Assembly: GCF_004912275.1 (NCBI RefSeq)
Contig: NZ_STGY01000067.1
Coordinates: 119,108-183,107 of the forward strand
Length of the DNA: 64,000 nt
Direction: 5' to 3'
Source: Glycomyces buryatensis
GTDB lineage: Bacteria; Actinomycetota; Actinomycetes; Mycobacteriales; Micromonosporaceae
Made by a program: the position numbers and the translations under genes. The notes below the pieces were generated by a model. That model saw nothing but the letters and a program-made list of their open reading frames with translations, was not told the origin of the DNA and did not search any database. Shown here in pieces: positions 18,494 to 28,317 of the stretch (position 1 is its first letter; each line of letters begins with the position of its first letter).

Positions 18494-20035
18494 ATGGATT
18501 CGGAAGCAGCCCGACTCGCCAACCCCCTGCGGGACCCGGCCGACCGCCGGCTCCCCCGCATCCCCGAGCCGTGCGCGCTGGTGATCTTCGGCGTCACCGG
18601 CGACCTGGCGAAGAAGAAGCTCATCCCGGCGGTCTACGACCTGGCCAACCGGGGCCTGCTCCCGGCGTCGTTCGTGATCGTCGGCTTCGCCCGTCGCGAC
18701 TGGGGCAACGAGACGTTCGAGGAGATGGCCCGCGAGGCCGCCAAGAGCCATGCCCGCACGCCGTGGCGCGAGACGGTGTGGGAGCGCCTGGCCGGCAACT
18801 TCAAGTTCGTGCCCGGCTCGTTCGACGACGACGCCGCGTTCGACAAGTTGGACGCGACGGTCGACGAGCTGCGCGAGTCGCACGGCATCGTCGGCAATGC
18901 CGCGTTCTACTTCTCGATCCCGCCGGGAGCCTTCCCGACGGTGCTCAAGCAGTTGCAGCGCACCGGCATGTCGGACAACCGCCAGGACGGCGGCGGCTGG
19001 CGCCGCGTCGTGGTCGAGAAGCCCTTCGGCTCCGACCGCGCATCGGCCAGCGAGCTCAATGGCCTGGTCGACCGGGTCTTCACCGCCCCCGACGTGTTCC
19101 GCATCGACCACTACCTGGGCAAGGAGACGGTGCAGAACATCTTCGCGCTGCGCTTCGCGAACGCCATGTTCGAGCCGATCTGGAACTCCAACTACGTCGA
19201 CCACGTGCAGATCACGATGGCCGAGGACGTCGGCATCGGGACCCGCGCCGGGTTCTACGACGACAACGGCGCGGCCCGCGACGTCCTCCAGAACCACGTG
19301 CTCCAGCTGCTGGCCATCACCGCGATGGAGCAGCCGGTCGGCTTCGACGCCGATGAGATCCGCATCGAGAAGCTGAAGGTGCTGCGGGCGATCAAGCTCG
19401 GGGACAACCTGGAGGCGACCGCCATCCGCGGCCAGTACGGCAGCGGCTGGGTGCAGGGCCGCCCGGTCAACGGGTACCACTCCGAGGAGAACATCCCGGC
19501 GGACTCGACCACCGAGACGTTCGCGGCGGTCCAGTTGGGCATCCAGAACCGGCGCTGGAACGGCGTCCCGTTCTACCTGCGCACCGGCAAGCGGCTCCCC
19601 AAGCGGGTCACCGAGATCGCGGTGGTCTTCAAGGAGGCGCCGCACATGCCGTTCGCGGACTACGACGCCCAGACGCTCGGCAATAACCAGCTGGTCATCC
19701 GGGTGCAGCCCGACGAGGGCATCACCGTCAAGTTCGGCTCCAAGGTGCCGGGGACCGGCATGGAGATCCGCGACATCTCGATGGGCTTCGGTTACGGGGA
19801 GACCTTCACCGAGTCGAGCCCCGAGGCGTACGAGCGGCTGATCCTCGATGTGATGCTGGGTGACAAGACCCTGTTCCCCGACGCGCACGAGGTGGACGCC
19901 TCCTGGGCGGTCGTCGACCCGCTGGAGGAGTTCTGGGCCGGCACCAAACCCGAGCCGTACGAGTCCGGGACGTGGGGCCCGACCGGGGCCGATCTCATGC
20001 TGCAGGCGTCCGGTCGACGCTGGCGGCGGGCCTAG
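18494..20035 (+). CDS. zwf: Glucose-6-phosphate 1-dehydrogenase
   Basis: Oxidises glucose 6-phosphate to 6-phosphogluconolactone with reduction of NADP+. The coenzyme-binding GVTGDLAKKKLIPAVYDL lies near residue 35, the substrate/active-site RIDHYLGKE near residue 203, and VVEKPFGSDRASA between them. Length (513 residues) is standard. The start is ATG 18494, 3 nt downstream of pgi. With opcA and pgl directly after it, this is the oxidative pentose-phosphate branch and a main NADPH source. Confidence 0.97.
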   Translation: MDSEAARLANPLRDPADRRLPRIPEPCALVIFGVTGDLAKKKLIPAVYDLANRGLLPASFVIVGFARRDWGNETFEEMAREAAKSHARTPWRETVWERLAGNFKFVPGSFDDDAAFDKLDATVDELRESHGIVGNAAFYFSIPPGAFPTVLKQLQRTGMSDNRQDGGGWRRVVVEKPFGSDRASASELNGLVDRVFTAPDVFRIDHYLGKETVQNIFALRFANAMFEPIWNSNYVDHVQITMAEDVGIGTRAGFYDDNGAARDVLQNHVLQLLAITAMEQPVGFDADEIRIEKLKVLRAIKLGDNLEATAIRGQYGSGWVQGRPVNGYHSEENIPADSTTETFAAVQLGIQNRRWNGVPFYLRTGKRLPKRVTEIAVVFKEAPHMPFADYDAQTLGNNQLVIRVQPDEGITVKFGSKVPGTGMEIRDISMGFGYGETFTESSPEAYERLILDVMLGDKTLFPDAHEVDASWAVVDPLEEFWAGTKPEPYESGTWGPTGADLMLQASGRRWRRA

Positions 20036-20048
20036 AAGGGGTCTGGAC

Positions 20049-20990
20049 ATGCATTTGAAGGACACCACGACCGGCGAGGTCATGAAGGCCCTCACGGAGC
20101 TGCTGCACGAAGTCGGCGGCACCTCCAGCCTCGCGCTCAACCTGGTGGCGCTGACCACCGAGGACGAGCGCGAAGAGGTCGAACAGGCCGCTTCCCAAGC
20201 GTCCCAGGAGCACCCGTACCGGTTGATCCTGGCCATCCCGCGCGACACCGAGGCCGCCGAGCCTCGCATCGACGCCGAGGTGACCCTCGGGGAGCGCCTC
20301 GGCGCGGCCGAGGCGATCATCCTGCGTCTGGACGGGCCCGCGACGGCCCACCTGACGTCGATCGTGCTGCCGCTGCTGGCCCCGGACGTCCCGGTGGTCA
20401 CCTGGTGGCTGCTCGACCCGGTCCGCTACGGACTGGAGCAGGAGCTGCGGGAGTTCGCCGACCGCCGCATCACCTACTCCGCCAGGGCGACCGACCCGGT
20501 CGCCTCGCTCTACCGCCGCGCCGAGTCCTACGTCACGGGCGACACCGACATCTGCTGGACCCGGATCAGCCTGTGGCGCTCGCTCATCGCGAGTGCCTTC
20601 GACGGGGTGGGCCAGGAGGTAGAGAAGATCGACATCAAGGCCGACGACGACGATCCGTCGGCGCAGCTGATGGCCGCGTGGCTCCACACCCGGTTGGGGG
20701 TGGCGCCGACGGTCATCGACACCGAGGTCGAACGCAACTCGGAGCACCTGCCGGCGATCGAGTCGGTGGCGTTCACGATGTCCGGCGGCGAGACGATGGA
20801 GGTCGAGCGGAACGCCGACGGCCAGACGGTGCTGCGTCAGGCCGGTCTGCCGAAGCGGCGCCAGTCGCTCCAGGGCCGGACCCTCGGGCAGCTGCTGGCC
20901 GAGGAGCTGCGGCACCTCGACCCCGACACGGCCTACCGGAAGGTGCTGGAGACGTTCCGCGTCCACTACGCCGACAGGGCCTCCGCATGA
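20049..20990 (+). CDS. opcA: OpcA, glucose-6-phosphate dehydrogenase assembly protein
   Basis: OpcA-family protein, known in actinobacteria and cyanobacteria to be needed for activity or assembly of glucose-6-phosphate dehydrogenase. The ATG at 20049 (MHLKDTTTGEVMKALTELL) has AAGGGG (20036-20041) upstream and gives 313 residues, the normal length; longer in-frame extensions would run into zwf. Typical segments are SSLALNLVALT, EDVPVVTWWLLDP-like APDVPVVTWWLLDP, and FDLSWTR-like TDICWTRISLWRSLIASAFD. The stop overlaps the pgl start (ATGA), so the two are translationally coupled. Confidence 0.94.
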   Translation: MHLKDTTTGEVMKALTELLHEVGGTSSLALNLVALTTEDEREEVEQAASQASQEHPYRLILAIPRDTEAAEPRIDAEVTLGERLGAAEAIILRLDGPATAHLTSIVLPLLAPDVPVVTWWLLDPVRYGLEQELREFADRRITYSARATDPVASLYRRAESYVTGDTDICWTRISLWRSLIASAFDGVGQEVEKIDIKADDDDPSAQLMAAWLHTRLGVAPTVIDTEVERNSEHLPAIESVAFTMSGGETMEVERNADGQTVLRQAGLPKRRQSLQGRTLGQLLAEELRHLDPDTAYRKVLETFRVHYADRASA

Positions 20991-21736
20991 GCCGCAGCGG
21001 AGCGGTGATCGTCCACGACGACGCGACGGTGCTCGCGGACGCGGTCGCGGCGCGGTTGATCAACCGGCTCGCGGACGCCCAGGCGCACCGCGGGGAGGCC
21101 TCGATCGTCCTGACCGGCGGTCGAATCGCCGCCCGTGTCTACTCCAACGTGCTGGGCTCGAAGATCCGCGGGATCGTGGACTGGTCGAAGGTCGACTTCT
21201 GGTGGGGCGACGAGCGGTTCCTGCCGTCCGGCGACCCCGACCGGAACGAGACCCAGGCCCGGGAGGCGTTCCTGGACGCGCTGCCGGGGGTGGACCCGGA
21301 ACGGGTGCACCCGATGCCGGCCGCCGACGTGGTCGACACGCCCGCAGAAGCAGCCGTCTTGTACGCGGCCGAGCTGGACGCGGCCGCGAAGGGCGAGGGG
21401 GTGCCGCCGTTCGACCTGCTGCTCCTGGGCATCGGTGAGGACGGGCACGTGGCGTCGCTGTTCCCGGACAATCCGGGCCTGGCGGTCACGGACGCTCCCG
21501 TGACCGGGGTGCACGGCGCACCGAAGCCGCCGCCCGAGCGGGTGTCGCTGACGATGCCGGCGATCAACTCGGCGATGGCCGCGTGGATCATCGCCTCGGG
21601 CGAGGGCAAGGCCGAGGCCGTGGACGAGGCCCTGATGGGCCCGACGCTCCCGGCCGGTCAGGTGCAGGCGCAGGGCCACACCAGGTGGCTGATCGACCGC
21701 GAAGCGGCCGCTCACCTGAAGCACCTGGAGCTGTGA
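20987..21736 (+). CDS. pgl: 6-phosphogluconolactonase
   Basis: Hydrolyses 6-phosphogluconolactone, the product of Zwf. The 249-residue product from ATG 20987 has the NagB/SugarP-isomerase-like fold motifs SIVLTGGRIA, VDFWWGDERFLPSGDPDRNE, LLLLGIGEDGHVASLFP and RVSLTMPAI. The start overlaps the opcA stop by 4 nt. It is the last gene of the operon, followed 14 nt later by a strong terminator. No gnd gene follows in the window. Confidence 0.96.
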   Translation: MSRSGAVIVHDDATVLADAVAARLINRLADAQAHRGEASIVLTGGRIAARVYSNVLGSKIRGIVDWSKVDFWWGDERFLPSGDPDRNETQAREAFLDALPGVDPERVHPMPAADVVDTPAEAAVLYAAELDAAAKGEGVPPFDLLLLGIGEDGHVASLFPDNPGLAVTDAPVTGVHGAPKPPPERVSLTMPAINSAMAAWIIASGEGKAEAVDEALMGPTLPAGQVQAQGHTRWLIDREAAAHLKHLEL

Positions 21737-21750
21737 GCAAGGCAAGCGAG

Positions 21751-21796
21751 AGGGAGAGGGCCGGGCGACCATTGGTCGCCCGGCCCTCTCCCTTTT
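21751..21796 (+). terminator. Intrinsic terminator of the pentose-phosphate operon
   Basis: Perfect 20-bp stem (21751-21770 with 21774-21793), 3-nt loop, then TTTT. It lies directly after pgl and before the convergent rbpA. Confidence 0.93.
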
Positions 21797-21872
21797 CAGT
21801 GGCGCGAGGGGCGCGAGGCCGCCGGCGAATCCCAACCCGGTTCGGCGGCGGGCGCGAGTCGGCCCGGTGGTG

Positions 21873-22223
21873 TCAGATCAGTTCGCCGCGCCTGGCGGCG
21901 CGGGCCGCGAGAGCTTCGGCGAGGAGGTCTTCGGCCTCTTCTTCGCTGCGGCGCTCGCGGACATAGGTGAGGTGGGACTTGTACGGTTTGACGGTTCGGC
22001 GTTGCGGCGGGTTGTGTTGGTCGCGGCTGGACGGCCAGCCGCAGCAGGTGCAATCCCATTCGGTCGGGACTTCGATGTACAGCGCGAAGGACGTGACGGT
22101 CTCGTGTCCGTTGGCGCACCAGTAGGAGACGCGCTGGCGGGGCACGGGCTCCCCTCGTTCCGAGTGCAGGGCCTGGATAGCGCCGATACGGGTACCACGG
22201 ATGGCGTGTCCGTTCGAGGACAT
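21873..22223 (-). CDS. rbpA: RNA polymerase-binding protein RbpA
   Basis: A 116-residue actinobacterial RNA-polymerase-binding protein that stabilises principal-sigma holoenzyme and open complexes. Visible are a basic N-terminal tail (GHAIRGTRIGAIQA), the zinc-ribbon-like core with YWCANGHETVTSFALYIEVPTEWDCTCCG (CxxGH ... CxCCG), and the C-terminal KPYKSHLTYVRERRSEEEAEDLL sigma-interacting segment. The start is ATG 22223 with GAGGAG upstream. A good sigma-70-type promoter lies about 150 nt upstream, giving a long leader. It converges with the pgl operon. Confidence 0.95.
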   Translation of the reverse strand: MSSNGHAIRGTRIGAIQALHSERGEPVPRQRVSYWCANGHETVTSFALYIEVPTEWDCTCCGWPSSRDQHNPPQRRTVKPYKSHLTYVRERRSEEEAEDLLAEALAARAARRGELI

Positions 22224-22510
22224 ATGTGCGATCGCTCCTCACAGATGGGGGATCTTCTGTGGTTTCGACCGGCACGGATCGCGGCTCCGGGATGGGGTGC
22301 CGTGAGTGTGGGTTCACGACCCCACAGTGTCGCCGTGATCGCTACCGGTCGGGGCGGCTGGGGCACCGCCCTAGCAGATTCTATGACGTACCGCACACAT
22401 TGTAAAGGCGATGTCGAGTCCGAATCGCAATACACACTGGAGGAAGTGATCCCTGTCGATGGCTCCGCTCCTGGTCAGCGCGATTGCGTCAGTCGCCTTG
22501 GGACACAAGA
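22224..22510. other. rbpA promoter and long 5' leader region
   Basis: Between the rbpA start and the secG terminator no credible gene is visible. It holds the rbpA ribosome site (GAGGAG), a leader of about 150 nt and the TTTACA/TAGAAT promoter listed separately. Open frames on the plus strand here have no ribosome sites or family signatures. Confidence 0.5.
22378..22406 (-). promoter_or_regulatory. Probable sigma-70-type promoter of rbpA
   Basis: Read on the minus strand, TTTACA (22406-22401) and TAGAAT (22383-22378) are separated by exactly 17 nt, a near-consensus -35/-10 pair. Transcription would start near 22371, about 150 nt before the rbpA ATG. Confidence 0.6.
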
Positions 22511-22547
22511 ACGGGGCCCGCCGCGCATCAAGCGCGGCGGGCCCCGT
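22511..22547 (-). terminator. Intrinsic terminator of secG
   Basis: A perfect 16-bp GC-rich stem (22511-22526 with 22532-22547) with a 5-nt loop lies 16 nt downstream of the secG stop, followed on the minus strand by a T-rich tract (TCTTGTG). Confidence 0.85.
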
Positions 22548-22563
22548 CGAAAGTCGGTGTCGC

Positions 22564-22812
22564 TTACAGCAGGGCCTGCATGAGCAGTCCGTAGGCGACA
22601 ATGCTCGCGAACCAGATGACCGCAATGGCGATCGTGATGCGCGTGAGGTTCTTCTCGGCCACGGAGGAGCCGGAGGCCATTGAGGACATGCCGCCCCCGA
22701 ACATGCTCGACAGACCGCCGCCCTTGCCCTTGTGCAGGAGCACGAGCATGATCAGCACGACACTGCTGAGCATCAGCATGATCAGAAGGGCGTAACTCAG
22801 TACCGTCATCAT
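22564..22812 (-). CDS. secG: Preprotein translocase subunit SecG
   Basis: An 82-residue auxiliary subunit of the SecYEG channel. It has two hydrophobic helices (about 5-27 and 60-79) joined by the conserved KGKGGGLSSMFGGG...SGSSVAEKNLTRIT loop, the hallmark of SecG. Either of two adjacent ATG codons (22812, 22809) may serve as start. It follows the gap-pgk-tpiA genes on the same strand, the usual actinobacterial order, but a terminator after tpiA suggests its own promoter. Confidence 0.95.
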   Translation of the reverse strand: MMTVLSYALLIMLMLSSVVLIMLVLLHKGKGGGLSSMFGGGMSSMASGSSVAEKNLTRITIAIAVIWFASIVAYGLLMQALL

Positions 22813-22934
22813 CGGTGATCGGGTGTCCTCTCCAACAAGATCGGAATAGACGCAGGCGTTTATTCCGGCCTGAGTCTAGCTGAACTTAGGTGTAGTAAAC
22901 CGTTCGGGTCTGCGGGCGCCCACCTGCGGAAACG

Positions 22935-22969
22935 AAAAAGGGCCACCGTACGCCCTTGTACAGCGGCCC
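22935..22969 (-). terminator. Intrinsic terminator of gap-pgk-tpiA
   Basis: On the minus strand 12-nt arms (22969-22958 and 22951-22940) pair fully, with two G-U wobbles, around a 6-nt loop and are followed by TTTTT. It lies about 50 nt after tpiA. Confidence 0.9.
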
Positions 22970-23019
22970 ACATCGAGTCCGCGAGCCAGGCCCGCGGGTC
23001 GAAGCTTCTCCCCTATCGC

Positions 23020-23805
23020 CTAAGCACCGGCGTGTTCGGGGAACCTAACAATCTTCGCGAACTCCTCGGCGTCGAGGCTCGCGCCTCCGACGAGGGCGCC
23101 GTCGATGTCGGGCTTGCCCATGATCTGGGCGACGTTCCCCGACTTGACCGAACCGCCGTAGAGGATGCGGACTCGCTCTGCGACCGCACCGAACTTCTCC
23201 GCCAGCGAGGCGCGGAGCGCCCCGATGACCTCCTGGGCGTCCTCGGGGGTGGCCGTGCGGCCCGTCCCGATCGCCCAGACCGGCTCGTAGGCCACGACGA
23301 CCTTGCCGAGTTCTTCCTCGGTCAGCCCGTCCACGGCGGCCAGCAGCTGGCTCACCGTGTGCGGCACGTGGTTTCCGGCCTCGCGCACGTCGAGCGCCTC
23401 GCCCACGCACAGGATCGGGCTGATCCCGTTGTTGAGGGCCTGGCGGACCTTGGCGGCCACCAGTTCGTCGCCCTCGTCGTGGAACTGGCGACGCTCCGAG
23501 TGGCCTACGGCCACGTAGGAGCAGCCGAGCTTGGCGAGCATCGAACCGGCGATCTCGCCGGTGTAGGCACCCGACGGGTGGGCCGACAGGTCCTGGGCGC
23601 CGAAGCCGATGGTCAGCTTGTCGCCGTCGACCAGCGTCTGCACGCTGCGGATGTCGACGAACGGCGGCAGGACGACGGTCTCGACCGCTTCGAGCTGCTC
23701 GCGGCTGAGGCTGAAGGCGAGCTTCTGCGCCAGCGCGATGGCTTCGAGGTGGTTGAGGTTCATCTTCCAGTTGCCGGCGATAAGCGGCTTGCGCTTCTCA
23801 CTCAT
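23020..23805 (-). CDS. tpiA: Triosephosphate isomerase
   Basis: A 261-residue TIM-barrel enzyme interconverting dihydroxyacetone phosphate and glyceraldehyde 3-phosphate. It has [11 protein letters not shown] (catalytic Lys), [11 protein letters not shown] (catalytic His), [19 protein letters not shown] (catalytic Glu and loop 6) and [11 protein letters not shown]. The ATG at 23805 directly abuts the pgk stop codon, so the two are cotranscribed and probably coupled. A strong terminator follows. Confidence 0.97.
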   Translation of the reverse strand: MSEKRKPLIAGNWKMNLNHLEAIALAQKLAFSLSREQLEAVETVVLPPFVDIRSVQTLVDGDKLTIGFGAQDLSAHPSGAYTGEIAGSMLAKLGCSYVAVGHSERRQFHDEGDELVAAKVRQALNNGISPILCVGEALDVREAGNHVPHTVSQLLAAVDGLTEEELGKVVVAYEPVWAIGTGRTATPEDAQEVIGALRASLAEKFGAVAERVRILYGGSVKSGNVAQIMGKPDIDGALVGGASLDAEEFAKIVRFPEHAGA

Positions 23806-25002
23806 TTAGTTCTCCAGTGCTTCCAGGCCGGGCAGCGCCTTGCCTTCGAGGTATTCGAGGCTGGCGCCGCCGCCGGTCGAGATGTGGCTGAAGCCGTCCT
23901 CGGGGAGTCCGAGCGTGCGCACGGCCGCGGCGGAGTCGCCACCGCCGACCACGCTGTACGCGTCGGATTCCACCAGCGCCTGCGCGACGGTACGGGTACC
24001 GGCCGCGTAGTCGGGGAACTCGAACACGCCCATCGGGCCGTTCCAGAACACGGTCTTCGCTCCCGCGATCCGCTCGGCGAAGAGCTTCGCGGACTCGGGG
24101 CCGATGTCCAGACCCATGCGGTCGGTCGGGATGCCGGAGACCGGCACCGTGAGCGGCTCGGCGTCGGCGGCGAACTCGGCCGCGGTGACGGTGTCGACCG
24201 GCAGCAGCAGTTCGACGCCGAGTTCGGCGGCGCGGCCCAGGTAGGACTTGCAGACCTCGATCTGGTCCTTCTCCAGCAGCGACGATCCGACCTCGAAGCC
24301 TTGGGCTGCAAGGAAGGTGAACATCATGCCGCCGCCGACGACCAGCGTGTCGACCTTGTCGAGCAGGTTGTCGATGACGGCGAGCTTGTCGGAGACCTTC
24401 GCTCCGCCGAGGACCACGACGTACGGGTGCTCGGGAGCGCCCGTGAGCTTCGAGAGGACCTCGACCTCTTTGGCGATGAGCCAGCCGGCGTAGTGCGGCA
24501 GGACCTTCGCCACGTCGTAGACGGAGGCGTGCTTGCGGTGGACCGCGCCGAAGGCGTCGTCGACGTAGACGTCGCCGAAGGCGGCGAGCTGGCCGGCGAA
24601 TTCGGCCCGCTCGGTGTCGTCCTTGCTGGTCTCTCCCTTGTTGAAGCGGAGGTTCTCCAGCAGCAGCACGTTGCCGTCTTCCTGGGCCACGGCCTTGTTC
24701 TCAGCGTCCTCGCCGACGGTGTCGGTCGCGAAGGCGACCTCGCGTCCCAGGATCTCGCCGAGGCGGGCCGCGACGGGAGCCAGGGAGAACGCCGGGTCGG
24801 GCTCGCCCTTGGGGCGGCCCAGGTGTGAGCACACCACGACACGGGCTCCGGCTTCCGCCAGGGCCTTGACGGTGGGTGCGACGGCGCGAATGCGGCCGTC
24901 GTCGGTGATGTTCTTACCGTCGAGAGGAACGTTGAGGTCGGCGCGCACGAGTACGCGCCGACCATTGACGCCCTCCTTCAGGAGTTCGTCCAGCGTCTTC
25001 AT
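23806..25002 (-). CDS. pgk: Phosphoglycerate kinase
   Basis: A 398-residue kinase transferring phosphate from 1,3-bisphosphoglycerate to ADP. Visible are the N-terminal [14 protein letters not shown] substrate site, [30 protein letters not shown], and the nucleotide-site segments [17 protein letters not shown] and [11 protein letters not shown]. It sits 4 nt after gap and 0 nt before tpiA in a compact three-gene glycolytic operon. Confidence 0.97.
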   Translation of the reverse strand: MKTLDELLKEGVNGRRVLVRADLNVPLDGKNITDDGRIRAVAPTVKALAEAGARVVVCSHLGRPKGEPDPAFSLAPVAARLGEILGREVAFATDTVGEDAENKAVAQEDGNVLLLENLRFNKGETSKDDTERAEFAGQLAAFGDVYVDDAFGAVHRKHASVYDVAKVLPHYAGWLIAKEVEVLSKLTGAPEHPYVVVLGGAKVSDKLAVIDNLLDKVDTLVVGGGMMFTFLAAQGFEVGSSLLEKDQIEVCKSYLGRAAELGVELLLPVDTVTAAEFAADAEPLTVPVSGIPTDRMGLDIGPESAKLFAERIAGAKTVFWNGPMGVFEFPDYAAGTRTVAQALVESDAYSVVGGGDSAAAVRTLGLPEDGFSHISTGGGASLEYLEGKALPGLEALEN

Positions 25003-25006
25003 CAGA

Positions 25007-26020
<1,014 letters not shown>

Positions 26021-26185
26021 CTAAACAGATTCGTATAACTGACTGAGACCAGAGGTGGTCTCGGACGCGATCCATTCAGCCGAGAGCGACGGTGGAACAG
26101 ATCGCTGTTCGGCCTCGTCGCCGAGCACTCTTTGACCCTACCGCCCCGGTTGTTCACCGGGTCGCGGCTTGGGTGCGTCCCGATC

Positions 26186-26214
26186 ATGTCACACTCGCCA
26201 CAGCGGTGTGACAT
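26186..26214. promoter_or_regulatory. 9-bp inverted repeat upstream of gap
   Basis: ATGTCACAC (26186-26194) and GTGTGACAT (26206-26214) form a perfect inverted repeat with an 11-nt spacer between whiA and gap. The TGTGA-type half-sites resemble Crp/GlxR half-sites, but the spacing does not match that consensus. It could be an operator for gap or a weak hairpin after whiA; no T-run follows. Confidence 0.35.
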
Positions 26215-26254
26215 CGCGGTTAAGCGTAGCCCTTTCGGCCTGCGCGGGGGCGGG

Positions 26255-27241
26255 TTACGCCGCTAGCGCTTCTTCTTCGGCCACAGCGTCATCGGGGCCG
26301 GGAATGCCGGTCTCGATCGCGCGCTTGGTGGCCATGTTGATGAGGCGGCGGATGCGCCCGGCGATGGCGTCCTTCGTCAGGGGCGGGTCGGCCAGAGCGC
26401 CGAGTTCCTCCAGCGACGCCTGCCGGTGCTCGAGCCGGAGCTTCCCGGCGCCGGCGAGGTGCTCGGGGACCTCCTCGCCGAGGATTTCAAGCGCACGGGT
26501 GACCTTCGCGGCGGCGGCGACGGCCGCGCGGGCCGAGCGGCGCAGGTTCGCGTCGTCGAAGTTGGCGAGCCGGTTGGCGGTGGCCCGGACCTCGCGGCGC
26601 ACGCGCCGCTCCTCCCAGGTGAGCACCGACGAGTGGGCGCCGAGGCGGGTGAGGAGTTCACCGATGGCGTCGCCGTCGCGGATGACGACGCGGTCGACCC
26701 CGCGCACGTCCCGGGACTTGGCGGCGATGCCGAGGCGGCGGGCGGCCCCCACGAGGGCCAGCGCGGACTCCGGGCCGGGGCAGGTGACCTCCAGCGAGGA
26801 CGAGCGGCCGGGCTCGGTGAGGGTGCCGCGGGCGAGGAAGGCGCCCCTCCAGGCGGCCTCGGCGCAGCACGGGTAGGCGCCGACGACGTGGTTCGGCAGG
26901 CCCCTGACGGGGTAGCCGCGCTGGTCGGTGAGGCCGATCTGGCGCGAGAACGCCTGGCCGTCCGCCATGACGCGCAGCAGGTAGTGGTTGTTGCGGCGCA
27001 GTCCGGCGGCCACCAGGACGTGCACCTCGGAGTCGTAGTTGTAGAGGTCGTTGATCATGCGCTTGGCGCGACGGGCGACATTGCCGGTGTCGACCTCGGC
27101 CTCGACGACCACGTTCCCCGCGCCGACGAGGTGAATGCCCCCGGCGAACCTGAACAGCGCGCCGAGCTCTGCGCGCTGGCAGCAGGACTTCGTGACCTCA
27201 ATGCGACTGAGCTCGTCTTTGACCTCCGAGGTCATCGCCAT
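26255..27241 (-). CDS. whiA: DNA-binding regulator WhiA
   Basis: A 328-residue WhiA-family regulator, known in Streptomyces to control sporulation-specific cell division genes together with WhiB. The N-terminal two thirds resemble a degenerate LAGLIDADG homing-endonuclease fold ([31 protein letters not shown], then [21 protein letters not shown]), and the C-terminal helix-turn-helix is [27 protein letters not shown]. It begins 3 nt after the yvcK stop, so rapZ-yvcK-whiA forms the conserved Gram-positive cluster. Confidence 0.96.
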   Translation of the reverse strand: MAMTSEVKDELSRIEVTKSCCQRAELGALFRFAGGIHLVGAGNVVVEAEVDTGNVARRAKRMINDLYNYDSEVHVLVAAGLRRNNHYLLRVMADGQAFSRQIGLTDQRGYPVRGLPNHVVGAYPCCAEAAWRGAFLARGTLTEPGRSSSLEVTCPGPESALALVGAARRLGIAAKSRDVRGVDRVVIRDGDAIGELLTRLGAHSSVLTWEERRVRREVRATANRLANFDDANLRRSARAAVAAAAKVTRALEILGEEVPEHLAGAGKLRLEHRQASLEELGALADPPLTKDAIAGRIRRLINMATKRAIETGIPGPDDAVAEEEALAA

Positions 27242-27244
27242 TCG

Positions 27245-28162
27245 TTAACCACCATCTTCGACCAACAGATTTCCCAATACGGCAGCGAGCGCGGCGACGT
27301 CGTGAGTGACGGCGTCCGCTGCGAGGTCGGCTGGGACCAGCTCGGCCTGCAACGATTGTGCCGCACTGTTCAACGACTCGGGTTCGGCCAGGGTTCGGGT
27401 GTCGCCTGAGATGACGTAGTGAAACCGGACACCTTCGGCGTATCGCCCCAGGGCGTCCAGATGGCCGGCGAGGGTGAGGCCGTCGGTTTCCTTCTCCTCG
27501 GCGAGGTTGAGGACGACGACGCGCCTGGCCGGTGCGGCGGCGATGGCGTCGCGCAGTTCGGGCAGCAGTAGGTGCGGGATCACACTGGTGAACCAGGAGC
27601 CGGGCCCGAAGACGTGCCAGTCGGCCTCGGCGACCGTCGCGAGGGTCTCGGGGCAGGCGGGGGCGTTCGCGGGCAGCAGCCGGACCTCGGTGACGTGGCC
27701 GTCGGCGACGGCGACGTCGTGCTGGCCGACGATGGTGCGGACGCCGTCGCCTTCGGCCAGGTCGGCTTCGATGTCCAAGGGCCGGTTGGACATCGGGAAG
27801 ATGCGGGCGCGACAGCCGAGGAGGTCGCCGGCCTCGGCGAGGGCCGCTACGGGATTGGCGCTGCGTTCGAGCAGCGCGGTGAGGATGACATTGCCGACCG
27901 GGTGGCCGGTGAGGAAGTCATCGCCGCCGAATCGGTGCGAGAACAGGTCGGCGGCATCGGCCCTGACGGGGTCGGCAGTGGCCACGAGGGCCTTGCGCAG
28001 GTCCCCCGGCGGCAGCACGGGCCGCGAGGAGCGGATCTGGCCGGACGAGCCCCCGTCGTCGGCGACGGTGACCACGGCCGTGAGGTCGATGTCGAGCCGG
28101 GTGAGCGCGCGCAGCGAGGCCGACAGACCCCGACCGCCGCCAAAAGCGACGACTTTAACCAT
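27245..28162 (-). CDS. yvcK: YvcK/CofD-like gluconeogenesis factor
   Basis: A YvcK-family protein (called CuvA in mycobacteria), binding UDP-sugars and affecting cell-wall growth and carbon metabolism in other bacteria. The N-terminal nucleotide-binding segment KVVAFGGGRGLSASLRAL, TVADDGGSSGQIR and LPPGDLRKALVA, then FGPGSWFTSVIPHLLLPEL, are diagnostic. I place the start at ATG 28162 (MVKVVAFGGG), preceded by GGGA; an ATG 12 nt upstream is possible. The product is 305 residues. It lies between rapZ and whiA, the standard order. Confidence 0.93.
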   Translation of the reverse strand: MVKVVAFGGGRGLSASLRALTRLDIDLTAVVTVADDGGSSGQIRSSRPVLPPGDLRKALVATADPVRADAADLFSHRFGGDDFLTGHPVGNVILTALLERSANPVAALAEAGDLLGCRARIFPMSNRPLDIEADLAEGDGVRTIVGQHDVAVADGHVTEVRLLPANAPACPETLATVAEADWHVFGPGSWFTSVIPHLLLPELRDAIAAAPARRVVVLNLAEEKETDGLTLAGHLDALGRYAEGVRFHYVISGDTRTLAEPESLNSAAQSLQAELVPADLAADAVTHDVAALAAVLGNLLVEDGG

Positions 28163-28317
28163 TCGCGGTCCCATCGATCGGGGCGAGACGTTGACACGTC
28201 GGGTATTCCGGTCGAGGAAGCCTAGCAACGTGAGAGAGCCAATGTCCGGGCGCGGCAGAGCGTCGGCGTGTACGCAGGTGGGGCCGCGATCGACGAGAGC
28301 GCTCGGCGGCCCGGCCG

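Noticed and set aside
22813..22934. A promoter for secG (TTTACT ... TAGACT)
   Set aside because: Spacing of 15 nt is too short for a reliable call.
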